Positions 31,343 to 41,873 of a stretch of 64,000 nt of DNA are shown here, one piece after another. Each line of letters opens with the position of its first letter. The stretch's first letter is position 1. The position numbers and the translations under genes are program-made. The notes below the pieces were generated by a model. That model did no database searches. It was not told where the DNA came from and saw only the letters and a list, made by a program, of their open reading frames with translations. The DNA comes from Eublepharis macularius (lineage: Eukaryota; Chordata; Lepidosauria; Squamata; Eublepharidae), in contig NC_072805.1 in NCBI RefSeq assembly GCF_028583425.1, positions 10,622,501 through 10,686,500 on the forward strand, in the 5' to 3' direction.

Positions 31343-31535
31343 AGAATCATAGAATCAGAGTTGGAAGGAACTTCCAGGGCCATCTGCACAAAGCAGGGCA
31401 TCCACAGCCACCTCCCCCCATGCCCCAAGTGACCCTTGCTCCATGTCCAGAAGGTGAAAAAAAACACCCCTCCAGGATCCCTAGCCAAACTGGCCTGGGG
31501 AATATTGCTCCCCTTGTTCTCTTAAAAGCTATAGT
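31343..31535 (-). mobile_element. Second CR1-like 3' end
   Basis: Starts AGAATCATAGAATCAGAGTT on the plus strand, then CCATCTGCACAAAGCAGGGC. It directly abuts the previous CR1 copy and is a different CR1 subfamily by its body sequence. Confidence 0.55.
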
Positions 31536-31721
31536 GACCACAAATCACTTTCATTTTGTTATCTTACATGAGTTATCTTTTTCATGATTTTAAAAATTCC
31601 TGCTATTCCATGGAATAGCTTGCTTGATTCCCTTTTCACACACGACACTTTTCATACATTATATCTCATTTGGTTGTTATTGGGATGAAATGCAGAGCAT
31701 GATCCAAGACTGCATGATGAT

Positions 31722-31975
31722 GCTTGGTTGGTGTAGTGTTTAAGAGTGGCAGGACTCTAATCTGGAAAGCCAGGTTTGATTCCCCACTCCTCCTCTTGAA
31801 GCCAGCTGGGTGACCTTGGGTCAGGCACAGCTCTTTCAGAGCTCTCTCAGCCCCACCCACCTCACAGGGTGCTTGTTGTGGGGATAATAATAACACACTT
31901 TGTAAACCACTCTGAATGGGCATTAAGTTGTCCTGAAGGGTGGTATGTAAATCAAATGTTATTGTGCTATATGTT
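31722..31975 (+). mobile_element. tRNA-derived SINE type A
   Basis: GGTTGGTGTAGTGTTTAAGA (A box), GGTTTGATTCCCCACTCC (B box), CCAGCTGGGTGACCTTGGG and a TTATT-rich tail. Sibling of 4,892-5,160. Confidence 0.8.
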
Positions 31976-32900
31976 ATTATTGGTTTAACCCTGTGTTTGG
32001 AGGGATGCTTTTTGTAAAAATTGAGTTCTCAATTGAAATCACAGCAACAGAGGAATTTCTCTCCTTTTCCACTTCAGAGTTTAAAAAATCCTGATAAAGT
32101 ATTTTACATACTACTTTACTGGAAGACACAAACACATTTGAATTAAGTATTGCAGTTGTCATTTCCCTGTTTCTTTTATACCACTCCCCACTCATAATTG
32201 TTGCAAATGCTCACAAATTTCTAGCTGTGTGAAAAGACACCTCCACCCCTCATAAACTTGAGTGTGTGTTCCTTTCTCATGTTGTCAGCTGCAGGTTGTG
32301 TTAGTGGGGAAATTAACAAGCTAGTGAGAAGGCGAGGAGCTGCAAGCCCCAGGGCCTGGCCAGTCTGCCTTCTGAGCTTCTCCTGCGAAGCCGCCCTGGA
32401 GCAGCTGTGCCCGGAAGACTGAGCCAGCCGCCTTCCCTTTCCCATCCACATGAACAAAGACAAGGTGCAACGTGGGGTTCAATCCTTCCCCCCACCCCCG
32501 TCTTGGAGGACCTGGGATCATAAAACTCCTGCCCATCTGTCCATGGGATCAAGTGATGTGTGACTGACTGAGCAAGTGCACATAAGGCTCACGGGAAAAC
32601 GTGTGTAAATTTGTTCATTTGCACAAACTCAGGTAACTCATCTGGTGTAATTCCCTTCTGAGACAATTCTATGAATTACACTCACCTATAATTTTATATA
32701 ATGTTGGTCTGAGCAATAATTTCCCTAACCTGCCTTGATTATAGATGAATATTTAAATTAGTTATTCCTTATGGCCATCAGTTTAGTTATAACTATCCAC
32801 AGCAACTCCCAGTGTTCTATTTTGTATAATCTCTTCAGTTCCAGGTACTGGATTCTATATATTGTGAATTGGATTCTAAAGACTGGGTTTCCCATTATTA
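31976..32900. other. No gene recognised
   Basis: Unassigned intergenic sequence. The frames near 32,221-32,552 on the minus strand overlap each other and have no recognised domain. Confidence 0.35.
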
Positions 32901-32908
32901 CATATATC

Positions 32909-33300
32909 CAGGGCCGGTGCGCCCATAGAGGCCAGGTAGGTGGTGGCCTCAGGTGCGAGGGCACTGGAGAGGCGCTGGAGGGGGTGTCAGGGGTGGAGGC
33001 ACACACCACGGAGCTGGCATGGCTGGCCCGCAGCTGCTGCAGCCAGCCAGCCCCGTGCCGCTGCCACCGCCACACACCCCCAGCCAGGCGCAGCAGCCAC
33101 GAGCCACTGCCAGGGCAGCGTGCAGAGAGCGGAGCAGCCTCCGCCCCCCACCCCAGCCGTCCGCCGGCGAATGCCCCCGGCTTGCACTGCGCGATGACGT
33201 CATCTCGCGATGACATCATCGCACAGTCCATGGTGTGCGCGTGTTGCACATGCACGCAGGAAGGTTGCCACAGGCACCAGAAACCCTGGCGCCGGCAGTG
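32909..33300. mobile_element. Non-autonomous hAT element, 392 bp, perfect 8-bp TSD
   Basis: Starts CAGGGCCGGTGCGCCC and ends ..GGCGCCGGCAGTG. Flanks are CATATATC at 32,901-32,908 and 33,301-33,308. A sibling of 18,266-18,635. It contains TGACGTCA (33,195-33,202) followed by GCGATGACATCATCGC, two nested palindromes. The overlapping frames of up to 191 aa are artefacts of GC-rich repeats. Confidence 0.85.
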
Positions 33301-33308
33301 CATATATC

Positions 33309-34404
33309 TGTAACAGTATATATATTGTGCCATAAATTATATGAGGGTACTCATTTAACTGTTATTTATTTCACCAATGAATTATGGGAATTGTAGTTTC
33401 GTGAACTGAAAATGATGAAAATTCTATTACCAGTCTTTTCAGACAACTAAGAAGCACAACATTCCCCTGAGAGAGGGAATTACTAACAAATCTGTTTAAG
33501 TCATTGGTGGATGTAAGTCCTGTGAGCTACAGAGCCAGTTCAGACGTGCACATTGTACCCATCCAGGAATGATTCTTGGCTCAAATGCCCTCTGGATGCA
33601 GAAATATGAATGTGAATCAGCTTGCATAATACTTGCACGTACTCCTCTGAGGTCCCACCCATCCCCTTCAGTTCCCTTGATCCCAAGACACAAAACTTAT
33701 TTTTCTGAAGGATGGTGGTGGCAGTGATGGCTCAGGGGATATCACTTCAATTGAAGTCAATATGCTTAGAATGCCGTGACTCTGCTTAGTATTGCAGTAC
33801 AGGTTGCTTTCCCCAGTCTTCCCCAGTAGGACTTCCTGCTTGGGTTGATGGTAACTGCAGTTTTTGTAACCTTCTGAATTGAATCAGAAGCCAAAACGCC
33901 AATTCCCATCAGTGTCCAAAATCCAGAGTTTTGACTGTGTGCCATCAGCGGATACTGGCTGTGCAATGATGGATACAGCCAGTATGGAGAAACAAATAGG
34001 CTCAAAATACTGCCAATGTCAAATGTGAAAAGCATACAGGGGTGCTTGACTGAAGAGAAAAAAGCCATTGCAAGAAGGGTGAATTCAGTTTCTAAAGTGC
34101 TTTTGAGAATCTGATTATTATAGGACTTTACACAGCTATGTATGAACCCATGCTAAAGGGTCAGGACTAGACATGGGCACGAACAGCATTACAAATGCAA
34201 AAAAACCCACAAACAGCCCATCTGTTCACGAACAAGCCGTTCATGAGGCCTCATCGTAGATGAACAAGTGGTCATCGCCAGCATGGTTTGTTGCGTCTGT
34301 CCACTGTTCGTGAAGCCAGACAGTCAGGCACCTTCAATCAATTCCCTTGGCAACGGAGGCAGGGACTGTCTGAACTCTGTCTGCACTCCCTCTGTCGCCC
34401 TGGA
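33309..34404. other. No gene recognised; pre-insertion site of the gypsy element
   Basis: Unassigned up to about 34,170, then a GACATGGGCACGAACAGC..TTCACGAACAAGCC segment resembling a dispersed reptile repeat. The last five bases, CTGGA (34,400-34,404), are repeated after the gypsy element. Confidence 0.4.
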
Positions 34405-34829
34405 TGTCAGGTTCCGAATGCTTTCATGTATATCCTTGCCTAACCGACTCCATGTTTAATCCTTTCAGTGTTTAAGTGCTTTCTTCACAGGTGCCAAGGT
34501 TCCCAGGCAGCTATCTCACAGAAAAGGATTGTTTTGGCTACTGCTGTTCCACCAAGAACCGGCCTTGAAGAACTTTCGCTTTCCTAGCTTCAAAGGGGTT
34601 GTTTTGGGAACTATGGGGGGAGGTTGAGCCTGCTGGGATCTGTTACTTTGTACCTCATGCTTTGCCTGTCATTGGTAACAATGCATATGTACCATCCTGA
34701 ATATTGTATTCAGGCCAGTGGACTATAATGAACTAATTCTTCAGTAAAAACCTTTTGGAAACAATGGACTGTTGTCTGATTGCAGAAGGTAGTCTGGAGT
34801 AAGGACATTATCTAGCCACAGTTCTGACA
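34405..34829 (+). repeat. 5' LTR, 425 bp
   Basis: Starts TGTCAG and ends CTGACA, a perfect 6-bp terminal inverted repeat. R is predicted to begin at ATTGGTAACAA (34,671), making U3 about 266 bp. I see no good TATA box upstream and no AATAAA downstream. AGTAAA at about 34,744 is a possible weak poly(A) signal. Confidence 0.93.
34671..34681 (+). promoter_or_regulatory. Predicted self-primer (5' end of the genomic RNA)
   Basis: ATTGGTAACAA is the exact reverse complement of 34,832-34,842. In the Tf1/sushi group the first 11 nt of the RNA fold back onto the primer-binding site and prime minus-strand DNA synthesis. The same 11-mer is in the 3' LTR at 41,086-41,096. If the model holds, transcription starts at 34,671. 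Confidence 0.75.
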
Positions 34830-34831
34830 TT

Positions 34832-34842
34832 TTGTTACCAAT
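34832..34842 (+). promoter_or_regulatory. Primer-binding site (self-primed type)
   Basis: TTGTTACCAAT starts 2 bp after the LTR, the usual spacing. It lacks the TGG start expected for a tRNA 3' end and pairs over 11 of 11 nt with 34,671-34,681. Confidence 0.75.
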
Positions 34843-34852
34843 CATCTTTCCA

Positions 34853-37371
34853 ATGCCTAAGCCGGATCAAATGGACTCCAAAGCAGCCCCTATCAGGGAC
34901 CCTTTGTTTGACCCGTATGCCTCTCCCGGCTCTCAAGGATTGGAACCTCAAGGACCCGTACCAAGAGGGAACGGCTCCTCTGTTACCACTATTTACACCA
35001 TTGCTCCCAGCAGTGTGGATAATCAGCCCAGAGCTTCAGCCGAACCCCTGTTTTCTATGCCCACTCCTTCGCAGTGGGGCGCAAGACCTCGGGAGACGAG
35101 AGAACGAAGGGCCAGCATAATGTTCACGCAATCATCGCTGGATGGCCAACGGAGTTTAGAAGCGATTCCCGAACATACCGGTAGCCAGCCGTGGCTTTAC
35201 TGGAATAGAACGGCCGAGCAAACAGAGTGGGAGGCGTCCCACCATGGCGTTCTAAGTTGGGATTATACAGAAGTCACCCCGGGAGCAGGGCAAGCGGATG
35301 TAAGTGAGCACCATTGGGTGCAACTGCAAAGCAGGACTATTGCGATTGACTCCGGGATTTCTGCGGTCACCGGCTTAGCAAAGGGGATTCTAGCCGCAAG
35401 ATCCCAAGAAGAGCAAGCCATAGAAGACCCCCTACCTGGGCCAAGGGCGACAGCCACGAGACCACATGCTGAGTATGTGCCGACCTCGCAGGCCACGGAA
35501 GATACGGAGCAAGAGGTAGGGAACTCAGACAGAGTTCAAGTTTTAGAGTCCAGACTAGCGAACATGGAAGAAAGTCTGGCCCATGCGGTCCACCTGCTGT
35601 CAGTACTAGTAGTGGGAGATGGACGAGAGCCGCCGATGGGCTACCCGGATATCGCTCAAAGTCTGTCTGCACTACAAAATATCGTCCCACGGCCTGAGGG
35701 ACCAATTCAACCATGGCCACAGCAACCCGACGAAACCGGGGATACCGATTCGGAAACAGGAGCTGGGCTGGGACCTGAAGATCCCTGCCCAGAGGACCCC
35801 TGCCCCACAGATCCTCGCCCAGATGAGCTAGGCGCTACAGGGGGGGCAGGTGCAGGGGACGAACCAAAGCGCCCAACAGGGGCAGCTTCCCCCGTGGTAC
35901 CACCGCCAACTTCTCAAGAGGAAGTACTGGTACTACCGAGTGGGATTACTCCGCTTCTCATCCCGGTGATGAGTTCCATTGGAGTGGGCACCACTCCTCA
36001 ACCACTCCAGACACCGGGGCCGAGCGGGACACCAACTCCGAGTCAACCAATCCCTGGAGGCTCCGTTATTCCTCTTCAGCCGAGCGGGACACCTACTTCG
36101 AATCAACCAATTCCTAGAGGCACCCCTATTCCTCTCCAACCAGCATCTCCGCATCCACCGCCATTACAGCCGGTGCCCCAAGGACTGACTCCCCTTCCTT
36201 GGTTGCCAGCGCCTGGTGGGATGGGGCCTCGCGACACGCCGGTCCTACCCGCGCCATTCCACCCGCCGCCAGGACAGCCCCCGCCTAGATTACCGGCTCC
36301 GAGAGGACACCCACCACGGCCGGTTCCCGGGGCCATTCCTCGTCACCCTCATCCTCAACCACTTCCCCAACAACCTCCGTTACCACCACCGCCCGCACCG
36401 CAACAGCCCCCAATCGAATACTACCCGCTGCCGGCACCAGCCCCCAGGCAAGAACTTCCCATGGGTTGGGTTAAGCTAGAAGCTACTTTTGATGGAGATC
36501 CTTCCAAACTGGGGTTCTTCCTGGTACAAGCAGTACAGTTTTTCAATCGATGGGGACATTTATTTGGAAGTGAGGCCAGTCAAATCGAACACCTTGGATC
36601 GAGAATCAAGGCAAAGCAGCAGACTGGTATGTAGGACTTTATGATATTGGTGCTCCCGAATTGAATACACTTCAAGGGCTAGTGGACGCGCTCCGAGCCC
36701 AATATGAAGATCCCCTAGAAGAAACTAGGGCCCGGACTGAATTGCAGTCTATTCGGCAAGGCAGCATGTCAGCTAGAGACTATGTTACAAAATTCCGACA
36801 GCTTGCTGCCAAATGCCCAAGGTGTGAGGAATCCACCAAAATCATCTTATTCAAACAGGGATTAAATCCTAAATTGTTGGATAGAGCTCTCATGCAAGAT
36901 AACCCTCCTACGCTGTTAGGATGGATCCAGTTAACTTGCGAAGTGGAAAATCGCGTGCTAGAAGTTCGTTTAGTGGAACAACATCAACAGCCCACGGGCC
37001 AAAGGCGCTCCTCAGTTCTCGTTCGAGGAGGCCGAGGGGCTGGATACGCTACGCGCGGAGCGAGAGATGCTAGATGGCAACAAGGTTTGTGCTTGCAGTG
37101 TGGCCAAAGTGGTCACTTTGCAGCGCAATGTCCGTACCGGCCTGTGCAAAGACCTCCGCTCCAACTAAGACGCCCAGCTCCCGCAACCTACTCGGCGCCA
37201 CCGCATCCAACACCAGCTCCCAGGCTTACGAGGGGCAGAGGAGCTCCTCGAAAAAACCTCCCCGAAAGAGGATTAGAGCTGGAGGAAGTTATGGAATATG
37301 ATTCAACAGCTCTAACCGGGGAGGAGAATCCTGAGAGTCCCACTTCGGGAAACGAAATGGATCTGTCGTAA
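34853..37371 (+). pseudogene. gag: gag of the gypsy element, one frameshift
   Basis: Structural protein that would form the particle and bind the RNA. I chose the first ATG (34,853) after the primer-binding site, because the frame upstream of it has only a TTG. Residues about 227-257 form a likely coiled coil (VLESRLANMEESLAHAVHLL). About 255-530 is extremely proline-rich. The capsid starts near residue 537 (GWVKLEATFDGDPSKLGFFL). The frame breaks between about 36,600 and 36,615, consistent with loss of one base, and the capsid continues in another frame (TLQGLVDALRAQYEDPLEET..). A CCHC zinc knuckle lies at 37,090-37,131 (CLQCGQSGHFAAQC). A basic Arg/Pro tail follows, with a stop at 37,369-37,371. 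The roughly 530-residue leader is long for sushi-type Gag. The only lesion is the single frameshift. Confidence 0.85.
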
Positions 37372-37391
37372 AAGGACCCAAACGGCAGATC
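37347..37391 (+). promoter_or_regulatory. Programmed -1 ribosomal frameshift signal (gag/pol)
   Basis: The heptamer GGGAAAC (37,347-37,353) is read in the gag frame as G GGA AAC. A 6-nt spacer follows. Then comes a 10-bp stem, 37,360-37,369 with 37,382-37,391, containing one G-U pair and a 12-nt loop. The loop GGACCC (37,374-37,379) can pair with GGGTCC (37,428-37,433), giving a possible pseudoknot. The pol frame is open across this point from 37,335. The same heptamer drives frameshifting in PEG10, a gene domesticated from a sushi element. Confidence 0.75.
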
Positions 37392-40300
37392 AAACCTCAG
37401 TCCGTTCCTGCTTTGAACAGACCACCAGGGTCCATACTTTTCATACCTGTAGTATTAGTGAATCCAGATAGAAAAATGCACATCCGTGTGCAAGCACTGA
37501 TAGATTCGGGCTGCTCAAGGGACATTATCGCTCCAGCCTTGGTGAATGGATTAGTGCTTCCAGTACAAGAATTGGAGACGCCCGTCATCTTTGAGCAAAT
37601 GGACGGCACCAATATGAACCCAGTCACTACTGAAACCACTCCGGTTGTAACCGGCATGGGGCACCATTGGGAAGTAAGATCGTTCGCCATTAGTGCCACT
37701 GCCAAATACCCCTTGATCCTGGGAAGCCGGTGGTTGTGCGACCACAACCCCTATATAAATTGGACAGAAGGAAGCATCACATTCAGCCACAGTGCCTGCA
37801 AAAGTCACCGTTGGGATAAAAATTGGGGCAACGATCCTACCCACAAAGAATCAGCTCTCCTCACTTAGGAAGAAATTAATCAAATACCCAAACAATATAG
37901 AGCCTACCTCCAAGCCTTCACAGAGGAAGAGGCCAATACTCTACCTCCACATAGGAGGACAGACTGTGCTGTAGAAATCTTACCGGGCGCCTCACTGCCT
38001 AAGGGCCGCCTGTATCCCATGAGCCCCAACGAAAGAGAAGAACTCCGCAAATTCATTGACACTAATCTCCAAAGAGGATTTATACGACCTGCGAACAGCC
38101 CGCACGCTGCGCCAGTGCTCTTCGTCAAAAAGAAGGATGGGGGCTTAAGACTGTGCACTGATTTTCGGGGACTTAACGCTGTGTCATCCAGCAACGCATA
38201 CCCCATCCCGCTCATCAGAGACCTTCTCAACGTCGTGGCTCAAGGTAAGATCTTTACGAAATTAGACTTAAAAGATGCCTACTTCCACATTCGTATCAAA
38301 GCAGGGGATGAATGGAAAACCGCGTTTAATACGCCCCTCGGCCAATTTGAATATTTAGTTATGCCGTTCGGCTTAGCTGGAGCCCCATCGGTTTTCATGT
38401 CTATGATTAATGAAGTACTACATGAATTTTTGTACAAAGGAGTGGTGGTTTACCTAGATGATGTCTTAATATATTCAGAAACTGAGGAGGAACACGTAGA
38501 TCTTGTAAAAAAGGTTCTGACCACACTGATGTGTAACAAACTGCCCATCAAACTATCAAAATGTGAATTTCACCAAACAGAACTCACTTATTTGGGCTAC
38601 TGCATCTCCAAAGATGGTTTAAAAATGGATCCGGGCAAAGTACAAGCAATCCAAAGTTGGCAAACTCCTGCTACTCGCAAGGAACTGCAATCCTTTTTAG
38701 GTTTCGCCAACTTCTATAGGGAATTCATTGCCAACTTTGCTCAACTTACACTCTCCCTAACCGAACTGTTAAAAACTAAAGACAAGGGGGACAATGCCAA
38801 AAAGCCGAGTGCCAAATTGCCCTGGACACGAGAATGCCAAGAGGCATTCGATCTCCTCAAAATGCAGTTTGTTTCCGAACCCGCCCTCCAACACCCCGAT
38901 GAAAATCGCCCCTTTGTAGTGCAAGTCGATGCCAGCGACACCGTGATTGGGGGCGTACTTTTGCAAAAGGGGGAGGATCTATCCTGGATCTATTCCTATC
39001 CTGGAAGTTTTCTGAAGCAGAGAGAAATTGGAATGTGTGGGAAAAGGAAGCTTTTGCTGTAAAGGCAGCCCTCACTACCTGGAGGCATTGGTTAGAGGGA
39101 GCCCGTCATCCATTCGAGGTTTGGACGGACCATAAGAATTTGGAAGCCCTCCGCAGCCCTCGGAGGCTAAATGCTAAACAGCTGCGCTGGGCAGAATACT
39201 TTTCCAAATTCAATTTCACTTTAAACTTCTTGCCGGGCAAAACGAACTTTCTTGCTGATGCCCTATCGCGCATGCCCTAACACAAAAGCAAAAGGGAGGG
39301 GACTATAGACACCGTCTTTTCCCCTACGCAATTAGGGGGTGTGGTAACAACGCGCAGTCGCACTGCTCATCCCCCTCAACCCGATCAGGGATGGAGGTTA
39401 AAGCTGAAAGTTGAAGTGGAAAAGGAGGGGGGAAAGGTGCCCAAAGACAAACTGCAACAATCGAATCAAGGAGAATGGCTTTGGGGGGACCGCTTTTATG
39501 TTCCCGACAGTTTAAGAAAAGAAGTCTTGCAGCGCTGTCACGATGCCCCTACAGCAGGACACTATGGTTACTTAAAAACGCTTCATTTAGTACAACGCCA
39601 ATTTTGGTGGCCAGGCATGCGTAAAGACATTTCCCAATATGTAGCATCCTGTCCCATTTGCCTCAGTGCCAAATCACGCAAAGGCAAACCTCCCGGATTA
39701 TTACAACCGCTAGAAACACCAAGCAGACCATGGGAAGTAATATCCCTGGACTTTATCACTGATTTACCCCCCTCCAAAGGTCACAACTGTATTCTGGTCG
39801 TAGTGGATTTATTCTCCAAGCAAGCACACTTTATACCTTGCACCACTATACCTTCAGCCAGAAAACTGGCGGATATTTTTCTGAAACACATTGTAAAATT
39901 ACATTCTTTTCCGTCTAAGGTGATCTCGGATCGTGGCGGACAATTCGTTGCCAACTTCTGGCGGGAGCTTTTACAAATGCTAGATATTGAACAAGGTCTG
40001 AGTTCAAGCCATCATCCGCAAACCGACGGGCAGTCTGAAAAAGCTAATCAAATCCTGGAACAGTTCCTTCGCTGCTATATCAATTTCCAACAAGATAATT
40101 GGGTCGATTTGCTCCCCCTGGCAGAATTCTCTTACAATAACAGCGTGCACGCCTCAACAGGGGAAACTCCATTCAAAGTCGTTTATGGCTTCCACTTCAA
40201 ACCCTTCCTGTTCGAAGTGCTCCCCCCTCCTACTGCAACTTCCAGAGACGTAACGGAATGGTGGGGGGAAGCCGCTCACCAATGGACTCAAATTAAAAAA

Positions 40301-40625
40301 ACATCTCGACAAAGCCAAAGAGGATTACAAACGATACGCCGACTGCCACCATGCGGCTGATTGGGATTTACAACCCGGCGACCTTGTTTATCTTTCCACG
40401 AAAAATCTGAAAGTGACTCAAACCAGCCGTAAGCTTGCGTTCAAATTTCTTGGACCCTTTCCTGTTCGTAAAGTAATTAACAAAGTGACTGTTGCTCTGG
40501 ATTTACCAAAAAACTTGCGCCACGTACACGATACTTTTCATGTTAGTCTGTTAAAAAGAACTCCTCCTGCAGACCAATGGCACATCCGTGCCCCTCCCAT
40601 TCCAACATTGATTGATGATCAAACT

Positions 40626-40790
40626 CATTACGAAGTACAACAAATCTTGGACTCTAAAATAAAAAGAAATCAGCTATTTTACCTCATCAGGTGGAAAGAC
40701 TTTGACTCTGGGTTTGATGAGTGGGTGAATTCTGTACATGTTCATGCTCCTAGATTAGTTAAAGCGTTCCATTCTCGCTACCCACATAAG
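40626..40790 (+). other. Chromodomain at integrase C-terminus
   Basis: YEVQQILDSKIKRNQLFYLI followed by RWKDF and GFDEWV is the chromodomain core (aromatic cage region). In chromoviruses this module binds modified histone H3 tails and directs integration. It defines the element as a chromovirus. Confidence 0.85.
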
Positions 40791-40806
40791 CCTGGGGGGG
40801 CATCTT

Positions 40807-40819
40807 AGAGGGGGCAGAA
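40807..40819 (+). promoter_or_regulatory. Polypurine tract
   Basis: AGAGGGGGCAGAA lies immediately before the 3' LTR and overlaps the pol stop codon. It primes plus-strand DNA synthesis in LTR retrotransposons. Confidence 0.85.
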
Positions 40820-41238
40820 TGTCAGGTTCAGAATGCTTTCATGTATATCCTTGCCTAACCGACTCCATGTTTAATCCTTTCAGTGTTTAAGTGCTTTCTT
40901 CACAGGTGCCAAGGTTCCCAGGCAGCTATCTCACAGAAAAGGATTGTTTTGGCTACTGCTGTTCCACCAAGAACCGGCCTTGAAGAACTTTCGCTTTCCT
41001 AGCTTCAAAGGGGTTGTTTTGGGAACTATGGGGGGAGGTTGGGCCTGCTGGGATCTGTTACTTTGTACCTCATGCTTTGCCTGTCATTGGTAACAATGCA
41101 TATGTACCATCCTGGATATTGTATTCAGGCCAGTGGACTATAATGAACTAATTCTTCAGTAAAAACCTTTTGGAAACAATGGACTGTTGTCTGATTGCAG
41201 AAGGTAGTCTGGAGTAAGGACATTATCCAGTTCTGACA
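40820..41238 (+). repeat. 3' LTR, 419 bp
   Basis: TGTCAG..CTGACA. Compared with the 5' LTR: C/A near position 11, two A/G changes, and absence of the 6-nt TAGCCA near the end. About 0.7% substitution divergence. Confidence 0.93.
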
Positions 41239-41873
41239 CTGGAAACCCCAATCTAAGCCCAACTTTGCTTGATGGGCAGGTCTTCCTTCCAAGCGTGGAG
41301 CTCCAAATTGGTTACAATTGGTTACATGGGACCAGAGACCAGGGGGGAGGGGGGGGTGTTCTGTAGCCATGGGCACTCCAGTCTCATCCCTGAAAACCCT
41401 GTTAGGCAGTTCTGACTGCCAGCCACAGACCTCCTGCTTTTCTCTATGAGACCTCTGGTTATAAAAGGGCACTGTGCTCCCAGTTCTGGCTTTCAGTTTC
41501 AGCAGGCAGTGGAGTGGGACAGAGCTGTTGCTAGCCTTTTGGGAGAGAGAGAGTGCATTGGAGCTGGGATTTTTTTCTGTGTGTGGTGTGGGTGGGATAG
41601 GGATCTATCACCTGTGGTTCCAGGGCTGCTGCCAGGCCCTGAGTCCAAGCTCAGCAGGCACCTTGGCTGAGGGCTCACACTGATTATTATTACTATCAGT
41701 GCCTGATCTGGTCAGGTTTCTGGGAGTGCTGGGCTAGGGCTCTAGCCCCTCCCTCTGGTTCCAGGGCTGCTGCCAGGCCCTTGGGTATCATATCTGAGCC
41801 CCATCCATGCCAAGTTTAATTCTGTTCTGCTGAACATAGTGTATCTTCCCATAGCTCAATATCACTTTGCTAG
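41239..41873. other. Sequence between the two gypsy elements
   Basis: No gene recognised. TATAAAAGGGCACTGTGC near 41,460 is a good TATA-box context followed by GTTTCAGCAGGCAGTGGAG, so an old promoter or LTR remnant is possible. GGTTCCAGGGCTGCTGCCAG occurs twice (about 41,617 and 41,757). Confidence 0.35.

Larger units (their letters stand above)
37335..40808 (+). pseudogene. pol: pol: protease, RT, RNase H, integrase with chromodomain; broken
   Basis: Polyprotein expressed by -1 frameshifting from gag. The protease has DSG at 37,503-37,511 (LIDSGCSRDIIAP). The reverse transcriptase has YLDD at 38,451-38,462. RNase H starts near VVQVDASD and ends at LADALSRMP. The integrase has an HHCC finger (about 39,537-39,665) and acidic residues D (39,749), D (39,929) and E (40,037), that is D-x59-D-x35-E. 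The chromodomain is at about 40,626-40,790 (FYLIRWKDF..DEWV). Lesions: in-frame TAG at 37,866 between protease and RT, a frameshift near 38,985-39,000 in RNase H, in-frame TAA at 39,278, and a frameshift at the seven-A run 40,295-40,301. All motif residues are otherwise conserved, so decay is recent or partly sequencing error. Confidence 0.88.
34405..41238 (+). mobile_element. Sushi/Tf1-like Ty3/gypsy chromovirus, complete length, 5-bp TSD
   Basis: A 6.8-kb LTR retrotransposon with target duplication CTGGA at 34,400-34,404 and 41,239-41,243. The order is LTR, self-complementary primer-binding site, gag, a -1 frameshift signal, pol (protease, reverse transcriptase, RNase H, integrase with C-terminal chromodomain), polypurine tract, LTR. 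The LTRs differ by three substitutions and one 6-bp indel over 419 bp, which indicates a recent insertion. Five lesions nevertheless break gag and pol, so this copy cannot be autonomous as written. Chromodomain integrase plus the self-priming layout place it with sushi-like chromoviruses. There is no envelope gene. Confidence 0.93.

Noticed and set aside
32758..33333. 191-codon minus-strand and 180-codon plus-strand frames
   Set aside because: They lie within a hAT element with perfect 8-bp TSD and overlap on both strands. They are not transposase-like.
34830..34850. tRNA-primed binding site for the gypsy element
   Set aside because: The sequence after the LTR does not start with TGG, as a tRNA 3' CCA complement would, whereas it pairs exactly with an LTR 11-mer.
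36605..36615. Programmed frameshift inside gag
   Set aside because: No slippery heptamer in the right phase is visible and the break lies within the capsid fold. A one-base loss is simpler. The real gag/pol signal is at 37,347.
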